Shown here: piece by piece, positions 14,104 to 24,891 of the stretch | How positions within the stretch are numbered: position 1 is the first letter of the stretch | How the letters are laid out: every line of letters starts with the position of its first letter | NCBI GenBank assembly: GCA_025786725.1 | Contig: JAHLTZ010000080.1 | Coordinates: 1 to 32,649 of the forward strand | Length of the DNA stretch: 32,649 nt | Reading direction: 5' to 3' | From: Syncephalis fuscata | Lineage: Eukaryota; Zoopagomycota; Zoopagomycetes; Zoopagales; Piptocephalidaceae | The notes under the pieces: model-generated | The model's database searches: none | The model's input: only the letters and a program-made list of their open reading frames with translations | What the model was told of the DNA's origin: nothing | Program-made: the position numbers and the translations under genes

Positions 14104-14310
14104 AGGGCAATTTTGGAAAATACACCGTTTCTCGGTTTTAATTACAGAAATACTCTTTTTTAAATTCTAAAAAACTTTTCCTTTTTTTTTCTTGTTTTAT
14201 AAAATAAATACACCGTTTTTCACTTTTATTTAGAAAAATACATTGTTTTTAAACTTTACCATAACAAATTATTTTTTAAGTTTATTAAATAAATTTAATA
14301 AATAAAATCA
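14104..14310 (+). repeat. Left terminal inverted repeat of the MULE
   Basis: Reverse complement of 16310-16515 with scattered substitutions and small indels. It contains two copies of the short motif AATACACCGTTT. Confidence 0.88.
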
Positions 14311-16254
14311 TTTTTTATTTACCCCACACTTCGTTTTCTTGTAATGGCGTTCACCACAAATTAAACATTCTTTAATAACACGCTTTCTTTTTTTGATAGC
14401 CGTTTCACTAGTAGTTTGTATTTGTTCTTCAATAAAAGTGTTTGTTTCAGCGTTACTAATGCTAGTGTTTACAGAGCATGTTCTTGTATTGTGTCCTTTT
14501 GAGCTACAATTGCGACAAGCATATCGCTGAGAGGCTTCCAAAGCTTCACCACAAGATCTAATTCTTTTAACTTTTGGTCTACCGGCTTTCTTCGTTATTG
14601 TCGGTGGCAAACACGAAATGTCCGCAGTAATTGATTCCATTTCAACCGGACAAATTTCTAGAGCATATACTTTTTTTAGATAATCAATGGTGTAAGATTT
14701 ATCAATAAAATCATCTAATAAGAGCTTAAGATTCTTCAAAAGTATTGCCACATGACTACAAACAAACTTCATCTCTTCCCAGTATCCACATGTGCAGGTT
14801 TTTGCAGTTAAATCTACTGTTCTGACAATACCAGACTTGATATCTTTAACTTGAAATTTGGTATCAGAATAATCGTCAATTATATAATTATTGGCGTCAG
14901 TTAATGGTGATTTATACAACAAATAGCTATTATTAGATAGCAATCCTTGAGCTTGTGAATACTTAATTCTACGCTTATTCAACAAAGTTCCAACTTTGGC
15001 GACAAATCCAGTAAAAAATTGATAATGGGATTTGTTCCGAAGGTCGTTCATCCATGAGTTCAACGACTCTGATGAATTTGAAGTAACGCAATCAAATCTT
15101 GACCATTTAAAAGATGATCTAGCCCAGTTTTTTTGCTGAGTCTATTAGCTTGTTATAAGCTGGCTCATTTAATGACCGTATCACTTTCATTGAATCTAGA
15201 AAATAAATTAGTACTTTGAATGTAATTTAAATAAATATAAATACCATCAAATTCTTTACTAGTTAAAGCTTTCGCAGCTTTCCATATTAAACCATTAAGC
15301 TTTGTTTTAAATTCAGCATTGATGTTTCTTTCGATATGAGCAACACATGCAGAGTGGTGTGCCAAGGGAAATACAGTTTTTATCGAAGACTCTATTCCTT
15401 TATCTCTGTCGCTAATGATGACTTGATCTTTTTCTTTTAATTCAGGTATTGAATCTGATAGATGTTTAAAAAAATAAACCCAGTTGTTTTCATTTTCATG
15501 AGATACTATAGCAACAGCCAAAGGGAAAATATTGTTATTTCCATCTTTAACAACTGCAGTAAGAGCAACACCGCCATAAGAAGATCTTAAATGGCAGCCA
15601 TCAATTACCAGTACTTTACGAGTATACTGGTAAGCTTTAATAGCTGATGAAGGACATAAAAATGCCCTTTCAAAGTTACCAGACTGGTTCTGCGAGAAGT
15701 GCTGAACAGAACCCGGATTAAAATGTTCGAATTTGATAAGGTAATCTTTAATAAATGAAAAAGAATTAATATTGCTGTTAATATCATTCTTTTTCATCGA
15801 ATTAAGGGCGGACCAAGCTTTGTAATAAGAAATATCAACTCCTGTTGAACTATTACAGTTGTTAGTGTATATTAAATAATCAAATATGTACCTACTTTAA
15901 TAGTTTTCTTTGTACATCTTTTGGTTTTACAATTGAGAATGTAGCAACATCATTCGTAATATATTTAGCAATAGACTTAATAGTACCATTACCCGTATTA
16001 TATGGACAGTCATTAAAATGCTCAAGATTGCATTGAACAATCTTTACTAAGCCAGTTTTCTGCTTTCTGGCAGTCAAAACAAACTGACATTTGTTGCTAA
16101 AATGGTCTTCATGAGGGCAAATAAGCTGTAATCTTGTTGAATCACTATTTTTCCTCTTAAAATTGCAACCGTTAACAAGCTTAAACTCGTCAACAGCAAT
16201 CCTCAGTTCTTCAATGCTGTTAAATATAGCTTTTTTAAATAGTTTGGTAGACAT
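14308..16254 (-). CDS. MULE transposase with one frame break
   Basis: Three exons: 16254-15896, 15849-15245 and 15195-14308, giving about 616 residues once one frame break is allowed for. The N-terminal part (about 1-120) is a cysteine/histidine DNA-binding region of the FLYWCH/FAR1-like kind (LICPHEDH, CNLEHFNDCPYN). The central transposase core carries VLVIDGCHLRSSYGG, then ENENNWVYFFKHL, VIISDRDKGIESSI and ACVAHIERNI; acidic residues in the first and third motifs fit the DDE triad. The C-terminus has a SWIM zinc finger (CTCGYWEEMKFVCSH) and a CCHC-like knuckle (CRNCSSKGHNTRTC). The frame slips at the A7 run near 15128-15134, where one A is surplus. The ATG at 16254 was chosen; upstream there is no ATG in frame. 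Confidence 0.9.
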
Positions 16255-16309
16255 TGCGATAGGTTTTTCAAAACGGCGTATCTCGATAAATAAAAGCAAA
16301 GAACAATTT

Positions 16310-16515
16310 ATTTTTATTTATTAAATTTATTATAATAAACTTAAAAAATAATTTATTACAATAAAGTTTAAAACAATGTATTTTTCTAAATAAAAGTGAA
16401 AAGCAGTGTATTTATTTTATAAAACAAGAAAAAAAAAGGAAAATTTTTTTAGAATTTAAAAAAGAGTATTTCTGTAATTAAAACTGCTAAACGGTGTATT
16501 TTTCAAAATTTCCCT
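16310..16515 (-). repeat. Right terminal inverted repeat of the MULE
   Basis: Inverted partner of 14104-14310. The transposase start lies just inside it, so this end probably carries the promoter. Confidence 0.88.
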
Positions 16516-16522
16516 AAAATTT

Positions 16523-17869
16523 AAATTGTTTGATTAAATTTTACTTTGACTCCTACATTTTGAGTCTCCAAAGCAAAATTTGTTCTAATAAAAGTCATGC
16601 TGCTATGTTATTGCTATTGCCTAAATTACATGATTCAACGAAGTTCATTTCAAGCTTCATTGTACTCTAATTAAGGTTTTTCCCCATCAGGGTTCATTGC
16701 ATTTATGCGCTATTTAATCGCAGACAGTATTACAAATACTTAATACTGCCGGCCAAACATGAAATAAATAGCTTTCTTTACTTCCAATTGCTTTTAGCTT
16801 ACTTTCAGGTTTATACAGTTGAAACTTTTGCTTTAAATTACTGAATAAAGCTATTTATTAATAATGAGAGTTGTTGTTAAGCTACTGAAATTTAATAATT
16901 CTTATTATTTTAAGTAATTAACATTTGACTAAGCCATCTTTATTACTCTTTCTTCTATCTTGGTTGCTTAGCAAACATTACATTACTATACATCTGTTTT
17001 TGTAACAATGTATAATATAGCTATATTATTTCCTATTAAAATGCTGTTAATAAAATAATTTAAATAAATAGTGTAATTTATTATTTGATTTTTTTGAATT
17101 TATTAGCCATTTAGTATGATTTGTAGTTAAAATGACTAAATTTAATAACGCTCAATCTTTGGACATGATGATGGGTGATAAATGACATTAAATATCAAAT
17201 TACAATGCTTTAAATACTTTACAGTAACAATAATATGAATTAACATTTATCTATTATTATCATTTATCTATTTATTATATTTTATTCTAAGTAACATGAA
17301 ATACTATTTTACATTTACTAACACTAATATTGGGTATTGAAAATAGTGCGGACTAAATCAATTTTACCTGAATTAGTCGGAATTGATATAGCATTGCTTC
17401 AACAAATAACGCTTCTTAGTATTAAAAACTGATTAACAGTTATACAAAAAGTTTTATTGCTCTTTTGTCCTATTTTAAACCATGGAATCCAAATTAGAAT
17501 AGATTCAATTGACTAAATAATTAGGGGGTGGCGATAACCAGTAACCAATCATGTATATTAATAACATCCACCTTACTGGACTATTTTGTGTCAACATAGG
17601 CCAAATAAACTTGTTTCATGGTCGCACATTAGCTGTATACATGAGCTTCTATCCAGTTGAGTGGTTTATATTCATAGAAAATGAAAGGCCTAGACTTATT
17701 GTTTCTACCTTATTACATGTGTTCTTTTCGATAAGGCAAAATCGCATTATTGCGTGTATTTAATCCTGCACTAGAGCAACAGAAACTACTTTCTGACATT
17801 TTATTACTTTACTTTGCGCAACATCATTCTTTTTGTCTAGTTCGTCTCGCTAATAGATCATTACTTAGC
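16523..17869. other. AT-rich spacer right of the transposon
   Basis: No coding frame with recognisable content; the frame at 17551-17763 is unsupported. It is the promoter side of the following membrane-protein gene. Confidence 0.5.
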
Positions 17870-19761
17870 ATGCTATTCTTTTTACTGTTGCTCTGTTTAT
17901 TTTTTAGCTGTATAAATCAGCTACGGCCAGTTCTTGGCTCAGTTAAAGTACAAAACAGTGATGATTCAACAACATTTACCACCTATGACCCTTATCGAAT
18001 CAACCAACAATTCGACGATATAGCTGGTGTAATACTACCCATTTCATTTGATGAGCACGATGATTGCAAAATTAAACAAATGGCACCGAGTATTTCTCCT
18101 AATAATAATATTGATGCTCTTCCTCGTGCCTTCATTGCCATGGTAAACGAAGGTAATGCAATGAAGGCCAAGTGCAGATCTATCAAACACGTAAGTTATT
18201 GAGCAATGTCGAAATACAGAATTGCTAATTTTACATGCAGATTGACTATGCCTTGATGAAGTATGACAAATGGCTGTTGGACCAAGGCCTGCCCTCGATC
18301 AAAACGGCTATCGTAGCTTTGCACTTCCCCAAAAACGATGTATCTGAGACGCTTCAAGGCGCGTTAAATTATCTATTTTTGCCAAACAATTCATTTAGCA
18401 TTCCTATAACAATAGTATCTAATGAAGACTACGAACAGCTCAAGACTACGATTGCCCGCGTAACTGGTGCAGCTACCAGCATAGTTGTTCATGGTAATTA
18501 GTTCTAGTCAATTATATAGCTATTTAACTAATAGCTAATTATCAAGAACGTGGTTCATGGAATACGGTACTATTTCTGGCTGGTATCAGGCATTTCTGTG
18601 GATTGCCTTTATTATTAATGTGTCATTTATTTTACACGCATTATGGCGACTGACAATTGTATGGAAAAGCGGTGTATTCAGGCACGGAATACGTACAGCA
18701 GCCTTTATAATTGCACTGTGCTCTGTTATTCGTAAGCTGACTACTGCCATTACTATTGTTTTCAATTATTAATCAGTTTACTTAGTTGTTCTTGTCAGCG
18801 TTCCCATTTATGGCTCGCCTTATTACGAAATAATTGCTCGTGCTGGATTATTACTTTTTAATGTTGCATTGTACCTTGTTTTAATAATTTGGTAAGCCAC
18901 AATTAACGCTATCCTCCATTTATTAATGATATTAAATCAAAACTGAATGCATTAGGTCCTCGCTAGATTCCAGTATGAATAATAGAAAAAGTACAAAAAC
19001 GGTTAAATTAGGGATCCACGTAGTTTTTGCTATTATTCTATTGGTTCTGCTGTCCAACTGCATACTTCCGTTTATTGCACGATTCAATCGCATGTACGCA
19101 GAAAAGCACCTAACGATTCGTTTGGTAACAAGTGTATTACAAATGGTTTCTGGTCTGTTTTTCTTATATTTTGGTAAGTAAATTAGCCAAAAGCTGAATT
19201 CATACAATAAATAACTAGGAATACTAACATTGTATAACTAGGAATAAAATTCTACATAACATCCAAAACCTGCCTTACTCCATTAAACAGACGTACTTTA
19301 TTACAGGTAAATAATATATCTTTATTTTTCTGTTATTTCATCTAACTAGTATTGCTTTCTTTAATTTATAGTTGAGCCTGATTTCCGTAATTTTATGTAT
19401 AGCTATCATTTTGATCTGTCTTGATCCAATACTTAAATTCTCCAGAAAGGACTTTTCAAACTATTACTCTACCGCAACTATTCGAACCACACTCAACATC
19501 ATAGGACTTACCGGCCAATCGGCAAGCCTTTTGTACATGTTGGGAATACGCATGCCAAGTGACAGCACAACTATACCATTGGGTGTTATGGCATCGCTGA
19601 AAAACATTTTGCCAACTCTTAGACAAAAAATGTCGAAATCTGCACACACCCACAAGCACCAGCTGACTGCGCTAAGCAATGATAACAGTGCCAATGTTAA
19701 ATCAATCAAACATATAACCAGCGAGTCATCCATTGCATCTTATCCCGATAATATGGTATAA
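17870..19761 (+). CDS. Multi-pass membrane protein with PA-like lumenal domain (frame break in exon 3)
   Basis: Exons: 17870-18190, 18241-18493, 18547-18731, 18786-18891, 18956-19173, 19242-19306 and 19372-19761; about 512 residues. The ATG at 17870 starts a signal peptide (MLFFLLLLCLFFSC). About 160 residues follow that look like a protease-associated (PA) domain: DDIAGVILPISFDEHDDC, LPRAFIAMVNEGNAMKAKC, IPITIVSNEDYEQLK. Then come about seven hydrophobic helices (e.g. FLWIAFIINVSFILHALW, ARAGLLLFNVALYLVLIIW, LSLISVILCIAIILICLD) and a basic, serine-rich cytoplasmic tail. No protease GxGD motif and no RING finger are present, so it is not a known PA peptidase or ligase type. All junctions are in phase except exon 2 to exon 3, where one base is missing between 18547 and 18590. 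Receptor-like function is only a guess. Confidence 0.75.
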
Positions 19762-20087
19762 GTCAAAATATACCATAATACCACCTGATAATTCCTGCGT
19801 TGCATCTAATTCTCTACTGATTAACACCATGAACAACATCTATATTTATCGCGTGTATACTACTGCTATAATGATGAAAAAACAAGTAAAATAGTCGGGG
19901 TAAAAAGCTAACTTGGCTGCATAACAGGTACTAAATCAGCAATTCCAAAGGCGCTTCATTATACCCGCGTTCTATTGTATAACCGGTTATGTCGTACAGC
20001 AATTTATGCAACAAACAAGGCAGCATTTTGATTTGTATCCTTCGTTATAATAAAATCTTTATTACCCACCCAGTGTATTAAGCAATT
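19762..20087. other. Spacer between tandem membrane-protein genes
   Basis: 326 bases with no gene seen; it presumably holds the terminator of the first gene and the promoter of the second. Confidence 0.5.
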
Positions 20088-21389
20088 ATGATTCCTTTTT
20101 CGTGCTATTTCATACATTTCTCCACTCTACTTTACGTCGCTTTTTCAAATATTTCTACTCAGCATTATTTATATTTATTAATGTATTTAACAAACAATTC
20201 AGAGGATACGCTCTGCTTTCCAGTAACATATGGATTTGAATGTGGACCCAGGTCTATAATCCTATACACAACAATAGTTTGTCTTTGTATATCAATAGGC
20301 ACGCTCATTCATTGCACAGCAGTGGCCGTCTATCGGCAACGCCATGGGTTATTCATGTCACTTTTCTACATGGCCGATGGCTATTTTATTCCAAAGCCCA
20401 TGGATATCTTTATTGTAAGCCAAATCATTAGTGAATTGATGCAAATTTTTCAATACACCATTGCTTTGGCCAATTGGCCGCGCAGTATAGTAATCAATTA
20501 CATTATTAACGCTACCTCTGCCGCCATTATACCACTTACTGGATTTTGGGAATTGATTGGGATTGTTTCTCATATCCCACCTGTGTTCGTGTACCAGCCT
20601 TCAGTTACGAGGTCAACCTTTCAGGGTCAATATCGAGAATTAGACGACACGGCAATTATACCATGTGCCAAAATATATAGCATTTTTGTACCATCTATCC
20701 GCACACTTTATTGGCTTAATATATTTTTTAGTATATTGTCAACGGTGCCGACAATCGGTCTGAGCGTCTGGTCTGGATGGGTTCAAGAGAATCATAAAAT
20801 CGACATGGTTTCCAGTTCAGAAACCAGTTATTTAGTCTCCTACGGCCTGGTGAATACAATCTATACCAGTGGCGGCATCTATTACTACTACGGTTTTTAT
20901 CGCATACTTAAGGCTTGTACAGAGCAGTCATCCGATAACCATCGCAATTATGAGGAAAAAAGAGAAATGGCTTCTGGATTCCGTAATATCTTTTTAGCCA
21001 TTATAGTAGCAGGTATTACTGTGTGGTTTTTTACGATAGCTGGCCATTTATTTTCAAAACTTGAACACGAGCATGAATGGTGCCATATAATCTCTATTGT
21101 TATCCAATACGCTATCATTTATCCAACCATTCAGTGGATTATCAGCTATTACGTATTGAAAAACTCAAAAACTCAAGTGAAGCGCCAAAAACACATATCG
21201 TTAAGTGTGGTAGAAAAAGATGCTGCTAATCATATATCAGCCTGTAGAAGTGATATTTACGGTGACTCGTGTAATTTTGGCTCTACACGGGTGTATAGCT
21301 GCTTAGAACAAAACGATGGTTCATTAGTGTGGCATAGCTTTGTAACACATTCTTTACTAGCTTCTGATGATGTTGCAATAACTAGATAA
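20088..21389 (+). CDS. Seven-helix membrane protein of unknown family
   Basis: A single uninterrupted exon of 433 residues. Seven hydrophobic segments can be placed at about 57-80, 107-127, 133-161, 208-232, 249-271, 299-324 and 336-358, followed by a ~75-residue hydrophilic cytoplasmic tail. The first ~55 residues include a hydrophobic start that may be a signal sequence, then an asparagine/cysteine-bearing lumenal stretch (NNSEDTLCFPVTYGFECGP). A long loop between helices 3 and 4 carries charged residues. Topology resembles a G-protein-coupled receptor, but no class-defining motif (DRY, NPxxY) is present. An AATAAA lies about 60 bases after the stop. The lack of introns contrasts with its seven-exon neighbour. 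Confidence 0.8.
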   Translation: MIPFSCYFIHFSTLLYVAFSNISTQHYLYLLMYLTNNSEDTLCFPVTYGFECGPRSIILYTTIVCLCISIGTLIHCTAVAVYRQRHGLFMSLFYMADGYFIPKPMDIFIVSQIISELMQIFQYTIALANWPRSIVINYIINATSAAIIPLTGFWELIGIVSHIPPVFVYQPSVTRSTFQGQYRELDDTAIIPCAKIYSIFVPSIRTLYWLNIFFSILSTVPTIGLSVWSGWVQENHKIDMVSSSETSYLVSYGLVNTIYTSGGIYYYYGFYRILKACTEQSSDNHRNYEEKREMASGFRNIFLAIIVAGITVWFFTIAGHLFSKLEHEHEWCHIISIVIQYAIIYPTIQWIISYYVLKNSKTQVKRQKHISLSVVEKDAANHISACRSDIYGDSCNFGSTRVYSCLEQNDGSLVWHSFVTHSLLASDDVAITR

Positions 21390-22160
21390 AAAATACAGGT
21401 ATTAGTTTGATAGATACTGTGCTGGTAAACACATGTATTTTAATTTAATTAATAAATACCTTCAACGATTTTTAATGATTGTAGTATTATTGTCCCAATA
21501 CTATGGCCATACCCTTATGATAACGTGGCTAAGAAATACACCACGTAATTAAATAATCTTTTAAGATCGCATATAATTGCTGAAATAATAATATATATTG
21601 AATATTAGCACTAATCACTAGTAGCAAGCGACTTTTACAAATACGACCACTAAGTATTTGCTAGTTGTAAACATACAGCAGCTATATGGACTAATATGCT
21701 GCGTTAATAATGAAATAGTACAAGGCATTTGGGCTTTACTATTAGCTATGTTTGTTATAAAATAATGGCTTCATTTAGTTGCAATTTTTAATTAAAAACG
21801 TAACAGTATATACAATAAGTCATTAATATTAATTGAATAAACACTGCAACTTGCCTAATACTAGTGCGATATTTTGCAAATAAACTATGTCCATTATTTC
21901 TTAATATGTTCTATCTATGCAAATGCAATATGCTAGTTAAAATACACGTAGTCTATATGAAATAACCGTCTTTTGTGTTAATGACTCAATAACTATATGT
22001 GCAAGAATGGCTAAAGAAAATATATACCAATGATGCTGAATGATCTGTGATCTGATTTTCAACGTTTTGTCAAGATTTTGAAATGTACATGGATTCTGGC
22101 CAATAAACCTGAATTTATTGCTTCTGAGCCCTTTTAAGGATTGATTTTGTTGCAACATAG
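21390..22160. other. AT-rich spacer upstream of the ADE4 fragment
   Basis: I looked for exons of the ADE4 N-terminal (glutaminase) half here and found none: no Cys-2 start motif (MCGI) and no frame of matching character. Other short frames (e.g. 21937-22197 minus) are unsupported. Confidence 0.6.
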
Positions 22161-22878
22161 CCAACACGACATTGATGTAGTTATTGTAGTACATCATAAG
22201 AGCCTTGTGCCGGCGCTACAACTATCTCATAAACTAGGTCTGCCATATCGTGAAGGATTTATCAAGAATCGCTATATAGGACGCACATTTATTATGCCTG
22301 GACAAACAATGCGTCGCAAAAATGTACGCCGTAAATTAAATGTAATGGCTTTGGAATTTGCTGGCAAAAATGTTTTGCTTGTAGATGACTCAATTGTACG
22401 AGGTACAACATCAAGCGAAATTGTTCAAATGGCACGCGATGTTGGAGCAAAGAAAGTGTACTTTGCATCGGCTGCACCAGCCATTAGGTGAGTAAATACA
22501 ATACGAATCGATCGATTGATTAACTAGCCGATTAATTGCTGTTGATGTGTCTACAGACATGCCAATGTATACGGTATTGATATGCCGACTCCACATGAGC
22601 TTGTTGCCTACAATCGGAATGATGCTCAAATCGCTGAAGCCATCGGTGCCGACTATGTTATCTTCCAGGCCTTGCCAGACCTCATATCGGCCTGTAATAA
22701 GTTTAATCCAGCACTGGAGCATTTTGACACATCAGTATTTGATGGAAAGTACGTTACAGGTGACGTATCGACAGAATATTTGCGTATGCTCGATAGCACA
22801 CGCAATGACGAAGAGAAGACGAAACGTGATGCCGATGCGCCAGAGACCATTGGACTGCACAATAATTTTGGCAAATAA
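22161..22878 (+). pseudogene. ADE4: Amidophosphoribosyltransferase, C-terminal half only
   Basis: Two exons, 22161-22487 and 22557-22878, encode about 216 residues matching the C-terminal phosphoribosyltransferase half of glutamine-PRPP amidotransferase (first step of purine synthesis; full length about 500). Clear motifs: [31 protein letters not shown], the PRPP loop [27 protein letters not shown], and HANVYGIDMPTPHELVAYNR. The N-terminal Ntn-glutaminase domain is missing from the 770 bases upstream, no ATG precedes the first conserved motif, and a stop sits just upstream (22137-22139). The first exon begins after a plausible acceptor (CATAG). The usual PVPDTS motif is replaced by VVHHKS at the broken edge. 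A truncated duplicate is the simplest reading; a gene with a very long 5' intron is possible but the altered motif argues against it. An AATAAA lies about 25 bases past the stop. Confidence 0.85.
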
Positions 22879-24285
22879 GCTGTCGACTTGTTTATTCGTT
22901 TAATAAATGGAGTACCCTTGTGAAGTTGATTTATTTGTGTGCTAATGTTTCGTTAAAATAGCTCGATGCAGCTTGATGTACTTGGCAATAGAGTGGTACA
23001 GCTAACTAGATGCTTGAGTGAATGAATAAACAGCAATCTCTCTTTTGGTAATTAAAATAATCCAGCTAAGCGATGGCTATCAAACACACAATTAGTATTT
23101 ATTTACAGAAATATAACATTACGTGCTATTAACATATAAAGTGGCTATTCATGTTAATTTTTACTCAGTTGTATTGGATACAAAACCTACTAAAGGGCAA
23201 AGGTAATATCCGTTAACTTCCTTATTCTATCATGAATTCAAGAGGTTAGGCCTTTTGGATTCAACAGCATTAGAAAGTAAATGCAAGGCCAGGATCAGGT
23301 TAATACGGCTGTATACAGACGTAACACTTGGCCGGATTTCATTGAAGTTGGAAATGGTGTAAACCTGTTAAAGGATATATGGCAGTGTACACCAATTAGA
23401 CATGTCTACTGTTGTTCCATCCATATGCGCCAAGCAGCTTGTACCCCTAATCATTCTATCTTCTCACGCGAACATTATATTTTTAAATTGACAGCTATTA
23501 AATGACAATTTAATAACGCACTGATGCTTACAATATTTAGTGCAGTATTTTAAAATATAGTATTTGCGTGTATGATATCTGTATTAATTCTTCAGATGTA
23601 ATAAAACTAAGGTGGCAGCGATCATATAAAAATAAATAAATAATAATTGGCGGTTGATGTGCAATAGGCCAGTTGAACTATTACATTGTTTCAAAAATGC
23701 CGCTTTATTCACACGAGCAACAATATCTATTGATTGGATACATTCTATTTTGGTGATATTCTACTGCAGACGAGACACTATGTCCTTTGTTGGCCTTTCT
23801 ATTGCTTAGAACAGCAAATACTATTGGTTATAGGCTAAACATTGTGTGCCCCATTTCTGCATAGTTTAAGACCAACCTGTTTTTATTGGGCTTTTGAATA
23901 TCATCCCAATTTATCCATAATAATTTACATGAGTAGATAGATGATGTTTTGTAAATTGATATTCTAGACAGATTTTAATTGGACAAATGGCCTAAATGCT
24001 ACAGACGAACCACTGCTCTGTTATTATGTGTTTGTTTGAAAATAGCACATGCATGTATTTTCATTGGTGTTAGCATATTTGCATCATGCTTCTATAGATA
24101 GAATCTCGACTGCTCGGTTTAAAGGATTGCAAACTAATTTAAATAGCGCGATGTTGAAGCGTAAATCCAACTTCAGTACAACAACAGCTTTATTCCCCAC
24201 TTTCTACATCCTACTTTTCTATACTCCAATACATATTCTTCTATTTGCTTTTAATAGCTTCTACTACCAAATTAGCATCATCACC
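22879..24285. other. Spacer upstream of the cysteine-repeat gene
   Basis: The 74-codon frame at 23281-23505 has no recognisable content or splice context. The last ~100 bases before 24286 are pyrimidine-rich (CCTACTTTTCTATACTCC), like leaders of strongly expressed fungal genes. Confidence 0.5.
24138..24146 (+). promoter_or_regulatory. TATA-like box TTTAAATAG
   Basis: It lies about 140 bases before the ATG at 24286. A near-identical TTAAATAG lies at a similar distance before the micro-exon gene, which also encodes a secreted protein. AT-richness makes chance occurrence possible. Confidence 0.3.
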
Positions 24286-24891
24286 ATGAAGTTCTCTATT
24301 GCTACCGCTTCTGCTTTGGCCGTGCTCTTCGCAGTTAGCACAACTATGGCGGAAACTAGCTATGCTCCCAAGGGCAATCAATGCATTAAACACACCGATA
24401 ATGGCGGTATTCTTGGCTGCCCTGCCTTCCAACTTCCAAAAGATAAAAAGTGCAAGGTTGTACCTGGTAAATCTGGTGCTGCTTATCCTGATTGCTGTCC
24501 TCGCCCGGTTTGCGATGAACACAAAAAAGAGCCTGAAAGCCCAAAACAATGCATTAAAATCGATAAGAATGGCGGTATTCTTGGCTGCCCTGCCTTCCAA
24601 CTTCCAAAAGATAAAAAGTGCAAGATTGTACCTGGTAAAACCGATGCTGCTTATCCTGATTGCTGTCCTCGCCCGGTTTGCGATGAACACAAAAAAGAGC
24701 CTGAAACCCCAAAACAATGCATTAAAACCGATAAGAATGGCGGTGTTGTTGGCTGCCCTGCCTTCCAACTCCCAAAAGATAAAAAGTGCAAGGTCGTACC
24801 TGGTAAATCCGATGCTGCTTATCCTGATTGCTGTCCTCGCCCGGTTTGCGATGAACACAAAAAAGAGCCTGAAACCCCAAAGAAATACTAG
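24286..24891 (+). CDS. Secreted triple-repeat cysteine-rich protein
   Basis: A single exon of 201 residues. The ATG at 24286 begins a clear signal peptide (MKFSIATASALAVLFAVSTT, cleavage probably after Ala-22); the longer frame starting at 24049 adds only a non-coding-like leader. The mature protein is three near-identical 56-residue repeats starting at residues 32, 88 and 144. Each has six cysteines: QC, GC, KC, the DCC pair and VC, with YPDCCPRPVC near the end. The YPxCCP pattern recalls single-domain von Willebrand factor C proteins, but that family usually has eight cysteines, so the link is tentative. Repeats are joined by hydrophilic DEHKKEPETPK linkers. Coding sequence is markedly less AT-rich than its surroundings, suggesting strong expression. 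AATAAATGG lies about 45 bases past the stop. It could be a cell-wall, adhesive or effector-like protein; function unknown. Confidence 0.9.
   Translation: MKFSIATASALAVLFAVSTTMAETSYAPKGNQCIKHTDNGGILGCPAFQLPKDKKCKVVPGKSGAAYPDCCPRPVCDEHKKEPESPKQCIKIDKNGGILGCPAFQLPKDKKCKIVPGKTDAAYPDCCPRPVCDEHKKEPETPKQCIKTDKNGGVVGCPAFQLPKDKKCKVVPGKSDAAYPDCCPRPVCDEHKKEPETPKKY
24379..24882 (+). repeat. Three tandem 168-base coding repeats
   Basis: Units at 24379-24546, 24547-24714 and 24715-24882 are nearly identical at the DNA level, including silent positions, which indicates recent duplication or ongoing homogenisation. Confidence 0.95.

Larger units (their letters stand above)
14097..16522. mobile_element. Mutator-like (MULE) DNA transposon
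   Basis: A MULE transposase on the minus strand is bracketed by inverted ends of about 205 bases, at 14104-14310 and 16310-16515, that match at roughly 90% by eye. The element ends begin AGGG. A 7-base direct repeat AAAATTT sits immediately outside both ends (14097-14103 and 16516-16522). MULEs usually make 8-11-base duplications and the site is AT-rich, so the exact boundary is uncertain by a few bases. No passenger gene is present. Confidence 0.92.

Noticed and set aside
23281-23505. 74-residue plus-strand frame
   Set aside because: No recognisable motif, no splice partners and no upstream features; kept only as part of the spacer description.
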